From JAGNRR01 sp964389575 (lineage in GTDB: Bacteria > Bacteroidota > Bacteroidia > Chitinophagales > Chitinophagaceae), in NCBI GenBank assembly GCA_964389575.1, contig CAYMFF010000020.1:1-38290 (forward strand): a stretch of DNA of 38,290 nucleotides, given 5' to 3'. Both the position numbers and the translations under genes were made by a program. Numbering within the stretch: the first letter of the stretch is position 1; the number at the start of each line of letters is the position of its first letter. The notes below the pieces were generated by a model that was not told the DNA's origin, ran no database searches, and was given only the letters and a program-made list of their open reading frames with translations. Below are positions 1 through 8,323 of the stretch, in pieces.

Positions 1-510
1 GCCTTGATGGGAATTGTATCACAAGAACCTATTCTATTTAATGATAGTGTAGAAAATAATATTGCACTGGGGCAAGATGAAATTGACCGAGATCGAGTTA
101 TTGAAAGTTGCCAAATCGCGAATGCCTCTTTCGTTAATGAAAAAGAAGATGGCCTGCAAACGAATATAGGCGACCGTGGCACAAAATTAAGTGGTGGCGA
201 AAAACAACGCCTTACTATTGCGCGTGCGATATATAAAAACCCTCCTATTTTAATTTTGGATGAAGCAACTTCTTCTTTGGATACGGTAAGTGAAAAAATT
301 GTTCAAGAAGCAATTCAAAAATTAATGCAAAACAGAACCTCTATTGTAATTGCCCATAGACTAAGTACGATTCAAAATGCCGATGAAATCATCGTCCTAG
401 AAAAAGGCGAAATAAAAGAGAGAGGGAAACACGATGAACTGCTAGCTCAAGAAGGGCTTTATGCCAAACTTGTTAAAATGCAGTACATCTCGAAAAGCAA
501 TGAAAAATAG
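1..510 (+). CDS. ABC exporter, C-terminal part of ATP-binding domain (5' partial)
   Basis: This is the end of a gene that begins before the window. It encodes the second half of an ABC ATPase domain. The Q-loop (VSQEP, near the first residues), the signature LSGGEKQR, the Walker B segment ILILDEATSSLD with its catalytic Glu, and the switch histidine in IAHRLST are all visible in order. The ending (EKGEIKERGKHDELL) is usual for half-transporters of the MsbA/lipid or multidrug exporter type, in which the ATPase follows six membrane helices. Those helices and the Walker A are outside the window, so the substrate cannot be named. The reading frame is open from base 1. The TTG at 4 and ATG at 7 are internal codons, not starts. 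Confidence 0.93.
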   Translation, partial: ALMGIVSQEPILFNDSVENNIALGQDEIDRDRVIESCQIANASFVNEKEDGLQTNIGDRGTKLSGGEKQRLTIARAIYKNPPILILDEATSSLDTVSEKIVQEAIQKLMQNRTSIVIAHRLSTIQNADEIIVLEKGEIKERGKHDELLAQEGLYAKLVKMQYISKSNEK

Positions 511-540
511 TTGTGTAAGTCTCAGAAAACACTATTTTTG
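511..540 (+). promoter_or_regulatory. Bacteroidota promoter (TTG-N19-TATTTTTG)
   Basis: TTG at 511-513 is followed after exactly 19 bases by TATTTTTG at 533-540. This fits the Bacteroidota primary sigma factor pattern (-33 TTG, -7 TAnnTTTG). It starts immediately after the ABC transporter stop codon, and the downstream ATG is only 9 bases past the -7 box. It probably drives the small lipoprotein and comEC. Confidence 0.7.
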
Positions 541-549
541 AAAGAGATT

Positions 550-762
550 ATGAAAAATGCTTTATTACTTTTTGCGGTGTTTTTGTTTATTGGGATGACT
601 TCCACGTCTTGCCAAAAATCTTGGACTTGTGAATGTTCCACAACCACAGGTTCTGACAGTGTTAGTTTTAATTTAGAAGGACTCCGCAAAAACGATGCTC
701 GAACTCGTTGTAATGAGTTTGCAGATGTTTGGGGCGAATGTCAAGTAAAAGAATTAGACTAA
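550..762 (+). CDS. Small putative lipoprotein, 70 residues
   Basis: The protein starts MKNALLLFAVFLFIGM, a hydrophobic export signal, followed by TSTSC at the expected lipobox place, so it is probably a lipid-anchored envelope protein. The lipobox is weak because it has no Leu at -3. The mature part is about 45 residues with four further Cys (WTCECSTTT, RCNEF, GECQV), suggesting disulfides or metal binding. I chose the ATG at 550 over the frame's TTG at 511, because the upstream codons are not signal-like and a promoter ends at 540. comEC starts 5 bases after its stop. I do not recognise a family. Confidence 0.65.
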   Translation: MKNALLLFAVFLFIGMTSTSCQKSWTCECSTTTGSDSVSFNLEGLRKNDARTRCNEFADVWGECQVKELD

Positions 763-766
763 GTCT

Positions 767-2842
767 ATGCATCATGTGCAGAGTATCCCTTTTCTGCGCA
801 TACTACTTCCATTTATTGTAGGGATAATCACTTACCGTTTTCAGGATGCCTTACATCCAATATTCTTTCTTGTGTTACTCCTCTTAAGTGTAATTCTACT
901 TATTGGCTTTCAGTACGTTTCACTTGCCAAAAAACTAAAATTTTCTTGGTTCAATGGTATGATGATTCAAATATTATTGTTTAATCTGGGTTATTTATGC
1001 GTATTTGTACACCGGGTTGAAAACAATAGTAATTGGTATCGATATCATGTCACCGAAAACACCAAACTAAAAGGAAAATTACTGACGCCATTAAAGGAAA
1101 CCGAAAGAACCTTTAAGGCGACCGTAGAATTAACTAAAGCCATTGACGATAAAAAATCAATGGCCGTTGATGGGGAAGTCATCCTGTATTTCACCAAAGA
1201 TGCAGAGAAACCAATTTTGACAACGGGTGATGAAATTATACTCATCAATAAACTGAAACCGATTATTAATAATGGAAATCCTGGTGGTTTTGATTATGCA
1301 GCATTCTGTCAAAATAAAGGAATTTTTGATCAATGCTTCTTAAGTACAAACGAATGGAAAAAAGTAAATCAGGCTCAACATAATTGGCTACACCCGTTTC
1401 GCATTTGGCACGAAAAAATTAAATTAATTCTTAGAACCTATATTCCCAATCGGACTTCTCAGGGAATCGCACAAGCACTCATCACTGGATATCGAGATGA
1501 CATTGAACGAGAAATTTATACTGATTATACCAAAACTGGACTTATTCACCTGCTGGCTATTTCGGGACTTCATATGGGCATTTTTTATATGGGCACTCAG
1601 TTTTTTCTGGGTCTCATCACCTTTTTTAGAAAAAGAAAACGGATACTAATAATCACGGCTTTGCTCACAATGTGGTGCTTCGCTTTAGTAACTACGTTCC
1701 CACCTTCTGTTCAGCGAGCAAGTATTATGTTCACCTTTTTAGGTATTGGTCAACTAATTTTTAGGAAAATTCCTACACTCAATTTTTTATTCGCTTCTGC
1801 TTTTACACTACTGATTTTTCAACCTCATTTGCTGTGGGATGTGGGCTTTCAACTCTCTTACACTGCAGTGTTGGGAATCATCCTTTTCTATAAGCCAATG
1901 AATGACCGTATTTACTTTAAAAAGTTTTTACTTCGAAAAATTTGGCAACTCATGTGTGTTTCTTTGTCTGCACAAATTTTCACGTTCCCAATAGCCCTGT
2001 ATTATTTCCATCAGTTTCCATTGCTCTTTCTTTTCACCAATGTGATCGCCATCCCTTTGGTAACAATTATTATTTATGGTGAAGTTCTGCTAATTGTATT
2101 TTCTTTTTTTCCGCCAATAGCCAAAATGATTGGATTACTTATTTCATTTATCATCAGCACGCTAAACAGCTTCATCCATTTTACAGCAGGTTTATCGTTT
2201 GTTCGCCTGCATGGCATTTATATTAATTTATTTCAATGCCTTTTATTATTACTTTTCATGTTAACTCTCACGGCCTTTTTCATTGGTAGAAGAAAGCAAT
2301 TTTTACCAATATCATTAGCGCTATTATTAGTTGTTATTGGCATTTCGATTTATCATAAAAAAGAAACACTTCAACAACACCAACTTGTATTCTACAATGC
2401 TAATCAGCCTTACCTAGAGCATATTCAAGGAAATACTAGCTTTTTATATGATAGTATTCCTTCTGATAAAATAGAAAAATTTCATCAGTACGTTAGAGAA
2501 CCGAGTCATTTAATTATGGGTATTCAAAATGGAATTACTGATACTCCAGTTTTTAGAAATCGTTTTTATGATTTTATAACTGTCGCAGGTCGTACTATTC
2601 TCAGAGTTAAAAAAGCCTATAAACTCAAAACCAAGCAAGTGGTTGATATAGATTATTTAGTTATTTCAGACCCTTGGATTAAGGATATTCTACCCTTGAT
2701 AAATAATGTTAGAGCAAAAGAAATAATTATCGACGGAAATATTGGTTTGTGGAAAATAGAAGAACTAAAAAGCCAACTTAGCGAAGTAGATTTGCCAACG
2801 CATTACATTGCAACCGATGGAGCAAAAATTATCCCGTTATGA
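767..2842 (+). CDS. comEC: ComEC/Rec2 family DNA-uptake channel protein, 691 residues
   Basis: This is a polytopic inner-membrane protein of the ComEC/Rec2 family, which forms the channel for single-stranded DNA in natural transformation. The N-terminal part has several membrane segments and then a soluble OB-like region (about residues 70-180). The competence core begins near residue 255 with the family motif LIHLLAISGLHMG and continues through about eight hydrophobic segments to about residue 530. The C-terminal 160 residues correspond to the place of the metallo-beta-lactamase domain, but no HxHxDH motif is present; such a short version is usual in Bacteroidota. The stop codon overlaps the purH start (ATGA at 2839-2842), implying translational coupling. 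Confidence 0.92.
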   Translation: MHHVQSIPFLRILLPFIVGIITYRFQDALHPIFFLVLLLLSVILLIGFQYVSLAKKLKFSWFNGMMIQILLFNLGYLCVFVHRVENNSNWYRYHVTENTKLKGKLLTPLKETERTFKATVELTKAIDDKKSMAVDGEVILYFTKDAEKPILTTGDEIILINKLKPIINNGNPGGFDYAAFCQNKGIFDQCFLSTNEWKKVNQAQHNWLHPFRIWHEKIKLILRTYIPNRTSQGIAQALITGYRDDIEREIYTDYTKTGLIHLLAISGLHMGIFYMGTQFFLGLITFFRKRKRILIITALLTMWCFALVTTFPPSVQRASIMFTFLGIGQLIFRKIPTLNFLFASAFTLLIFQPHLLWDVGFQLSYTAVLGIILFYKPMNDRIYFKKFLLRKIWQLMCVSLSAQIFTFPIALYYFHQFPLLFLFTNVIAIPLVTIIIYGEVLLIVFSFFPPIAKMIGLLISFIISTLNSFIHFTAGLSFVRLHGIYINLFQCLLLLLFMLTLTAFFIGRRKQFLPISLALLLVVIGISIYHKKETLQQHQLVFYNANQPYLEHIQGNTSFLYDSIPSDKIEKFHQYVREPSHLIMGIQNGITDTPVFRNRFYDFITVAGRTILRVKKAYKLKTKQVVDIDYLVISDPWIKDILPLINNVRAKEIIIDGNIGLWKIEELKSQLSEVDLPTHYIATDGAKIIPL

Positions 2843-4332
2843 ACAAAAAAATTCAATCTGCATTAATATCTGTATTCTATAAAGATGGCATCGATACATT
2901 AGCCAAAACACTACAAGATCAAGGTGTAAAAATTTACTCCACAGGCGGCACTCAAAAGTTTTTAGAAGAAGCGGGTATTGATTGTATTGCAGTAGAAAGT
3001 GTCACTTCCTATCCTTCTATTTTAGGTGGTAGAGTAAAAACACTTCACCCAAAAGTTTTTGGTGGGATTCTGGGCAGACGAGATTTAGAAACCGACTTAG
3101 CTGAAATGAAAGAACATGACATCCCTGAACTCGACTTGGTAATCGTGGACTTATACCCTTTCGAAGAAACCCTAGCTAATACAAGTGAAGAAGCAAAAAT
3201 TATTGAAAAAATAGACATCGGCGGACCGAGTATGCTACGCGCAGCCGCTAAAAATTTTAAAGATGTTTGTGTGATTGGATCGAAAGATGATTATGCTGGC
3301 TTAGGAAAAATCTTAATAGACCAAAACGGTGAAACGACCTTAGCGCAACGAAAAGAATATGCGGCTAGAACATTCAAGATTGTAACGCAATATGATATTG
3401 CTATTGATAATTATTTTAACAGTGAAACGAGGAACTTACGGTATGGCGAAAACCCGCATCAAAGTGCTCAGTTTATCGGAAATCTATCTGAGCATTTTGA
3501 ACAATTAAATGGAAAAGAACTTTCTTATAATAACCTAGTTGATGTAGATGCTGCGGTTAGTTTGATAAATGAATTTGAAGATATAAATGAGCCTTTCTTC
3601 GCAGTCTTCAAACATACAAATGTTTGTGGCGCTGCAATCCGAGATAATAATTTTGAGGCTTGGAAAGCAGCCTTGGCAGGTGACCCAGAAAGTGCGTTTG
3701 GCGGTGTAATCATAACGAATCAAGAAGTTAGTAAAGAAGTAGCAGAAGACATGAGTGGCATTTTCTTTGAGGTATTGCTAGCGCCTTCTTTTAGCGAAGA
3801 TGCAATTTTATTATTGAGCAAAAAGAAAAATAGAATTTTGTTAAAGATGCAAAAGAGCCAATCGACTAATTTGAAAAGAAGTGAAAAAACTATTTTAGGC
3901 GGCAAACTTATTCAAGACAATGACCAAGGTAATTATTCCAAGTGGGAAGAGGTAGGTGCAAGAGAAGGTAATGGAATAGAAAAAGGAGATTTATCATTTG
4001 CAAATTCATTATGTAAACATTTAAAGTCAAACGCTATTGCATTAGTCAAGGATCTTCAATTAATAGGTAAGGGTTGTGGCCAGACTTCGCGTATCGATGC
4101 ATTACGACATTCCATTGCTAAAGCAAATCAATTTGAATTTAACCTGCACGGTGCCGTGCTCGCTAGCGATGCTTTCTTTCCTTTTGATGACTGTATAAAA
4201 ATTGCTCATGAAGCTGGCATATCAGCCGTGATTCAACCGGGTGGTTCTATTCGGGATAAAGACTCCGTAGATTTTGCTAAAAACAATGGTATGGTAATGG
4301 TTATGACTGGAATGCGTCACTTTAAGCATTAA
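2839..4332 (+). CDS. purH: Bifunctional AICAR formyltransferase / IMP cyclohydrolase PurH, 497 residues
   Basis: PurH catalyses the last two steps of de novo IMP synthesis: formylation of AICAR with 10-formyl-THF, then ring closure. The N-terminal cyclohydrolase (MGS-like) domain shows YSTGGTQKFLEEAGI, SYPSILGGRVKTLHPKVFGG and IVDLYPFEETL. The transformylase domain shows RYGENPHQSAQF, the catalytic Lys-His in FKHTNVCG (KHxNPCG in most homologues), GDPESAFGG, GQTSRIDALRHS, ASDAFFPFDD and VIQPGGSIRDKDS, ending in TGMRHFKH. The length is near the family norm (about 505-530). The region of residues 315-385 is less conserved but in frame, so the gene is intact. It is translationally coupled to comEC. 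Confidence 0.96.
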   Translation: MNKKIQSALISVFYKDGIDTLAKTLQDQGVKIYSTGGTQKFLEEAGIDCIAVESVTSYPSILGGRVKTLHPKVFGGILGRRDLETDLAEMKEHDIPELDLVIVDLYPFEETLANTSEEAKIIEKIDIGGPSMLRAAAKNFKDVCVIGSKDDYAGLGKILIDQNGETTLAQRKEYAARTFKIVTQYDIAIDNYFNSETRNLRYGENPHQSAQFIGNLSEHFEQLNGKELSYNNLVDVDAAVSLINEFEDINEPFFAVFKHTNVCGAAIRDNNFEAWKAALAGDPESAFGGVIITNQEVSKEVAEDMSGIFFEVLLAPSFSEDAILLLSKKKNRILLKMQKSQSTNLKRSEKTILGGKLIQDNDQGNYSKWEEVGAREGNGIEKGDLSFANSLCKHLKSNAIALVKDLQLIGKGCGQTSRIDALRHSIAKANQFEFNLHGAVLASDAFFPFDDCIKIAHEAGISAVIQPGGSIRDKDSVDFAKNNGMVMVMTGMRHFKH

Positions 4333-4379
4333 TGAAACCTTAGCGTATTTTTTTACCAAAAAATAACTAAGGATTCATT
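4331..4379 (+). terminator. Long imperfect hairpin after purH
   Basis: Arms 4331-4343 (aatgaaaccttag) and 4367-4379 (ctaaggattcatt) pair except for one A-A mismatch. The stem continues inward as a T-run opposite an A-run around a small ACC loop. It starts at the purH stop codon, so it is a plausible transcription end or processing site. It has no U-tract beyond the stem, so it is not a textbook intrinsic terminator. Confidence 0.45.
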
Positions 4380-4426
4380 AAACTAATCGTCTATTTAGTA
4401 GTTTTACTAACATAACATATATAATT

Positions 4427-5041
4427 ATGAAGAAATTATTATTTATTCTCTCCGCGGTAGTTCTGACAATTGGTTTGAATGCACAGGAATTGCCCACTAC
4501 TACGATTAAACAATTAAACGGGAAACCCGTAAAATTCAACAAAATTTTCAAAGAAGGACGTGTAACATTGGTTAGCTTTTGGGCTACTTGGTGTGTACCG
4601 TGTAAAGCGGAAATTAAGAATATCAAATCTGTTTTACCTGAGTGGAAAGAACAAGCGGATTTTGATTTCATTACCATCTCAATTGATGATAGTCGCGCTG
4701 CTGCCATGGTAAAAGCATACACTCGTTCTCAAGGTTGGGATTGGCCAGTATATTTAGATCAGAATAGCGATTTAAAACGTTCTTTGAATTTTCAGAATGT
4801 CCCGTTTACAATGATAGTAGACAAAAATGGCGAAATTGTTTACCAGCATACTGGATATGAAGAAGGCGGTGAAAATGAAGTTTTTGAAGAGGTTAAAAAA
4901 CATGCGGGTCCTAAAGATGGCGCAACTGACCCAGCAGTTGGTGAAGCAAAAGATGTTAGCGGTGAAGCTGCTGCAGATGATATTCCTGATACAGTAGAAG
5001 AAGCTGTCGAAGAATTAACCAAAGGAAAGGATAAGAAATAA
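4427..5041 (+). CDS. TlpA-like periplasmic thioredoxin with acidic C-terminal tail, 204 residues
   Basis: A signal peptide (MKKLLFILSAVVLTIGLNA, cut near Ala19-Gln20) precedes a thioredoxin fold of the TlpA/ResA/AhpC-TSA group. The active site WCVPCK has Cys56 and Cys59, and the cis-Pro region VPFTMIVDKNG is present, so the protein probably reduces disulfides on exported proteins. After about residue 155 comes a tail of about 50 residues rich in Ala, Glu and Asp (for example GEAAADDIP and EEAVEELTK). It looks disordered and is not part of the fold. The gene is followed by a strong terminator at 5065. Its client is unknown. Confidence 0.88.
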   Translation: MKKLLFILSAVVLTIGLNAQELPTTTIKQLNGKPVKFNKIFKEGRVTLVSFWATWCVPCKAEIKNIKSVLPEWKEQADFDFITISIDDSRAAAMVKAYTRSQGWDWPVYLDQNSDLKRSLNFQNVPFTMIVDKNGEIVYQHTGYEEGGENEVFEEVKKHAGPKDGATDPAVGEAKDVSGEAAADDIPDTVEEAVEELTKGKDKK

Positions 5042-5064
5042 ATCTTGAATCAATAAGAAATTTA

Positions 5065-5092
5065 AAACCCCACAACTTGCGTTGTGGGGTTT
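5065..5092. terminator. Bidirectional intrinsic terminator
   Basis: A perfect 12-bp stem (aaaccccacaac / gttgtggggttt) closes a TTGC tetraloop. It lies between the convergent thioredoxin gene (+) and rhodanese gene (-), so it can stop transcription from both sides. Confidence 0.9.
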
Positions 5093-5119
5093 CGTTTATT
5101 TAGAAAAAGTTGTTATGAT

Positions 5120-5419
5120 CTAAGACTCCCCATAAGCCAAAATACCACCAGTTAAATTAACGGTATTCGAAAAACCATGTTGTTCCAAAATCATGCAAGC
5201 TTGCATAGAACGAACTCCACTTCGACAATGAATAATAACTTCCTTGTCTTTCCAGTCTTCAATTTCGTCAATCTCTCCATTGGCAATTTTGCCCAAGGGA
5301 ATTAGCTTAGCGCCCATATTCACTTGATCATATTCGCTTTGTTCTCTTACATCTAAGATATAAAGTTCTTCGCCACTGTTCTTTCTTGTTTTAAGTTCCG
5401 ATGCCGTTATTGTTTGCAT
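5120..5419 (-). CDS. Single-domain rhodanese-like protein, 99 residues
   Basis: This is a cytoplasmic rhodanese/sulfurtransferase domain protein of the GlpE/PspE size class. It has the domain start LYILDVREQSEYD, the active-site loop CRSGVRS with the persulfide-forming Cys65, and the ending NLTGGILAYGES. A six-residue loop after Cys is typical of sulfurtransferases rather than Cdc25-type phosphatases. There is no signal peptide. It is the last gene of the ddl operon and its start overlaps the end of the preceding T9SS gene by 13 bases. The acceptor of its sulfur is unknown. Confidence 0.93.
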   Translation of the reverse strand: MQTITASELKTRKNSGEELYILDVREQSEYDQVNMGAKLIPLGKIANGEIDEIEDWKDKEVIIHCRSGVRSMQACMILEQHGFSNTVNLTGGILAYGES

Positions 5420-7236
5420 ACCTTATGTGTTTCTGAATGTTTACTATTAATCAATTTTATAAAATACGTGCCACTTGGAAATTCATCTAAATGGACAGAG
5501 TTGTTTACAATATTTTCTCTTTTTAGAATCTGGCCAGATACGCTCAAAATTTCTGCTTCATTCCATTTTTGAGAGCCAGAAATTCTGAAAATGTTACTAG
5601 ACGGATTTGGATAAATTACGCTTGTCTCAGTTGAGCTTACTTCATCAATATCCGTAGGAATAAATGAACTGCCTACCATAGGTCGAATCATTACGGTTCC
5701 TGTAACTGAAGAATTAAACCAAAAGCCATTCACATTATAACTTAACTGTTGGATGTTGTTATCATTGTTTACATCCAATCCATAATAAATACTGTCACTT
5801 CCAAAATTAGCTGGTTGGGTAATGCCGATATAATATCTCCCCGGTCCTAAGCCAATGGGCGTATCAAACGCATAAGTAGAAAACTCGCCTCGGACAGTTG
5901 GATATTGAACTTGATATAAATCTTGTTGATGAAGTATAATATCACCGGGTGAAGTAGCCCCCAAACTATCGTACAGTACTATGCTAAAAAACTTTCCCGC
6001 TGCACTAGGAACCTGAGCGGCAAAATGAACACCCAATCCATAAACTGTATCAGCCTGACGCAATTCAAACCGCATTGCCGTTTTTGTAGGTTGATTCAAC
6101 GCCCCAATTAAGAAATAAGCTAATTCAGAAGAGCCATCATCGTAAGCGAAATAATTGTCAAAAACTGCCTCACTTACAATAGTATCATTTCCCTTAAAAT
6201 CGGTTAGATTAATTGGATCAATCGTGTACGTGTTACGAACAGAAAAAGGTCCCGCTCCACTTAGTCCTAAGGCAAAAGAAGGATTGGCTAAATTCGCTAC
6301 ACTTTTAGCAAAGGCGTTAAACGGTGCCAATGCATTGGAACTGATAGTTGTGCTTCCGACGGTTTCTTCGGCGGTGTGACGTACTGTAAACGTATTACTC
6401 ACGTCATAAATATTTCGAACAGCAATATCTTGTTGCGTAGATAAGTCAGTAGTCAAAAAGTGACGAAAAGGCATTGCTGTGTAGGTATTTAAAATTGAAG
6501 TTGGCGGTGTAGTAAAAGCAATATCATTTGCTGTGGTATCATTAGAACTTCGATTAACATCCATTTCTACGTAATCCAAATTCCAAACATCATCGTTCAA
6601 ATTAAGTGAAGTAAAGTTTACAAATCGGAACTGAAAGCTGTCATGTAAAAACTGCGGATCAATTACTTTCACAAAATTTTGTTCAAAATCTAGGGTAGTT
6701 GATCCCATTTGTCTCCATACTTGCACCCAGTTATTCGTTGAATTTCTAAAGAAAAGAAACAGACTATCATTTGTTTCTGGAGCAAAACCATTACCCTGCG
6801 GTTGCACCCAAAAACTAAGATTTATGCTGTCGGCGGGTGTTCTGAAACTCAAATTAATGGGAGTGCACGTTAAACTGTCCCCATAACCTACCGCATTAAA
6901 ATTATTGGGCTTATAGGGTCTTCCCTGTTCATTTAAACCATCAAAAGTGGCAACACCTTGCGTAAGAACATTAATACCCATAGTGTTATTAATAAACACT
7001 TGATTTTCTTCCCACAATGCCGGATTAGGCGTACTTGCGTTATATGAGAAATCATCAAAAAATGGCAATGTAGCACGCTGTTTCTGCGTACCATAATTAC
7101 TTGGTGAATTATCTAAATTAAAATTGTTCAATAAGGGAACAACAGCCTCCTGCGCTTTTATCTGAAAATTAAAACTTATACAGACTAGTAATATGATGCA
7201 ACATTTATTCAAACTCATTTGAAAAATCTTGATCAT
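5407..7236 (-). CDS. T9SS type A sorting domain protein, 609 residues
   Basis: This is a secreted protein. It has an N-terminal signal peptide (hydrophobic run KCCIILLVCISFNFQIKA) and a C-terminal T9SS type A sorting domain (about residues 540-609; SVIYPNPSSNIFRI, ILSVSGQILKR, FPSGTYFIKLI). The middle is beta-rich and begins with LPFFDDFSYN followed by a jelly-roll-like segment (residues about 55-230), as in cleaved-adhesin/MAM-like surface proteins. No catalytic residues are recognised. The start at 7236 lies inside the PASTA gene. An ATG at 7218 (MSLNKCC) also gives a good signal peptide and a shorter overlap of 14 bases. Function unknown; probably attached to or released from the outer membrane. 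Confidence 0.88.
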   Translation of the reverse strand: MIKIFQMSLNKCCIILLVCISFNFQIKAQEAVVPLLNNFNLDNSPSNYGTQKQRATLPFFDDFSYNASTPNPALWEENQVFINNTMGINVLTQGVATFDGLNEQGRPYKPNNFNAVGYGDSLTCTPINLSFRTPADSINLSFWVQPQGNGFAPETNDSLFLFFRNSTNNWVQVWRQMGSTTLDFEQNFVKVIDPQFLHDSFQFRFVNFTSLNLNDDVWNLDYVEMDVNRSSNDTTANDIAFTTPPTSILNTYTAMPFRHFLTTDLSTQQDIAVRNIYDVSNTFTVRHTAEETVGSTTISSNALAPFNAFAKSVANLANPSFALGLSGAGPFSVRNTYTIDPINLTDFKGNDTIVSEAVFDNYFAYDDGSSELAYFLIGALNQPTKTAMRFELRQADTVYGLGVHFAAQVPSAAGKFFSIVLYDSLGATSPGDIILHQQDLYQVQYPTVRGEFSTYAFDTPIGLGPGRYYIGITQPANFGSDSIYYGLDVNNDNNIQQLSYNVNGFWFNSSVTGTVMIRPMVGSSFIPTDIDEVSSTETSVIYPNPSSNIFRISGSQKWNEAEILSVSGQILKRENIVNNSVHLDEFPSGTYFIKLINSKHSETHKVCKQ

Positions 7237-8317
7237 TCGTTTCTTGTATTACTTTCTTAGGTTTAGGTGCGGCTTTTTTCTTTTTCTTTTTCTTTTTCTT
7301 TTTACTATCAGAGAGAGCATTTAATCCCTTGCCCTCCTTCTGTACTTTTCTTCTTTTTCTTCTTGGCTTCACAACCGTATTATCTTCTTCCGAGCTAAAT
7401 CCAAGATCCTGATCAACAGGTTCAACTGTTTTTTTCTTAGCTTTAGCCAATGTAGTATTCGCATTATCCAATCGCTGTTGCAAAACATTGGTGGTGCTAT
7501 CATCTAGGTCTTGATACTTAAGCGAACCAGGTGCATTCTTACGCAATATTTGAGGTGTAGGATTTTGCATTAAATGAAGATCAATCATATCGCCTCCTCG
7601 TATTGCATTCGGAAAGTCAAGATCATTAAGCGCTTCGGGATACTGTTTATATACAATAGCTGACATAGTATCTTCAATTTCACCATCGTAAACTAATAAT
7701 TCAAATAAGCCCGCAGAAGCTAAAATATCTTTAGCATCTCTCCACGATTTTCCTACTAGATTAGGCACATCGACTTCGTAATCGGCCAAACCTTCTCCTA
7801 CTACCAAATCAATACGACTACCATAAGGCACTGGTGAACCGGCAGATATAACTTTGCCGTTATAACGTTGCTCCAAAACAGCGCCGGCTGCAATATCAGG
7901 CCTGTAAATTGTATCACCCATCACAAAACGATAGCTTTTTAAAATTAGAACAGCATTTCTGAAACTTTTGCTAACCAAATCAGGCATTTCCAACTTCGGT
8001 GCATCAGCTCGATTTACTAATAAGAAAATTGTACGACCCACTTTAACCATACTTCCTTCTTCTGGTTCTTGCCGCAGGATTTGTAAGGGATCAATGTATG
8101 ATTTATAAGTACTATCAATCTGAACCTTAAATTTCTTATCTCGCAATTCCTTCACAACCTGGTTTAAAGACTTTCCGGTTAGTTTAGGAACACTAATTTC
8201 TTTTCCGTGATTGGTTAAATAATTTAAAGAATTAAAAAAACCATAAGCCAAACCTGCAACTAGCAGTAAGGCAATTAGTAAATTCAATATAAGTGAACGT
8301 CTAAGCATAGTTAACAC
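7205..8317 (-). CDS. PASTA domain membrane protein with lysine-rich tail, 370 residues
   Basis: One N-terminal membrane helix (ILNLLIALLLVAGLAYGFF, residues about 10-28) is followed by three PASTA domains: about 40-107 (ISVPKLTGKSLNQVVKELR), 112-182 (LEMPDLVSKSFRNAVLILK) and 187-262 (VDVPNLVGKSWRDAKDILA). PASTA domains bind muropeptides or cell-wall precursors in serine/threonine kinases and penicillin-binding proteins; here there is no kinase or transpeptidase domain. The final 100 residues are low-complexity and strongly basic, with a run of ten Lys. The gene follows ddl by 6 bases, so a cell-wall link is likely. The start may be the ATG at 8317 or Met4. Confidence 0.9.
   Translation of the reverse strand: MLTMLRRSLILNLLIALLLVAGLAYGFFNSLNYLTNHGKEISVPKLTGKSLNQVVKELRDKKFKVQIDSTYKSYIDPLQILRQEPEEGSMVKVGRTIFLLVNRADAPKLEMPDLVSKSFRNAVLILKSYRFVMGDTIYRPDIAAGAVLEQRYNGKVISAGSPVPYGSRIDLVVGEGLADYEVDVPNLVGKSWRDAKDILASAGLFELLVYDGEIEDTMSAIVYKQYPEALNDLDFPNAIRGGDMIDLHLMQNPTPQILRKNAPGSLKYQDLDDSTTNVLQQRLDNANTTLAKAKKKTVEPVDQDLGFSSEEDNTVVKPRRKRRKVQKEGKGLNALSDSKKKKKKKKKKAAPKPKKVIQETNDQDFSNEFE
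7273..7304 (-). repeat. Hexanucleotide repeat encoding polylysine
   Basis: On the coding strand the unit AAAAAG is repeated about four and a half times, giving ten consecutive Lys codons in the PASTA protein tail. A change of whole units would keep the frame; slippage of single A residues would not. Confidence 0.75.
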
Positions 8318-8323
8318 TGCAAT

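Noticed and set aside
511..549. TTG start for the small lipoprotein
   Set aside because: These codons coincide with the promoter; the ATG at 550 begins a proper signal peptide.
3720..4060. Possible frameshift in the middle of purH, because this part is poorly conserved
   Set aside because: The frame is continuous, the spacing between the conserved blocks before and after is normal, and the total length fits the family.
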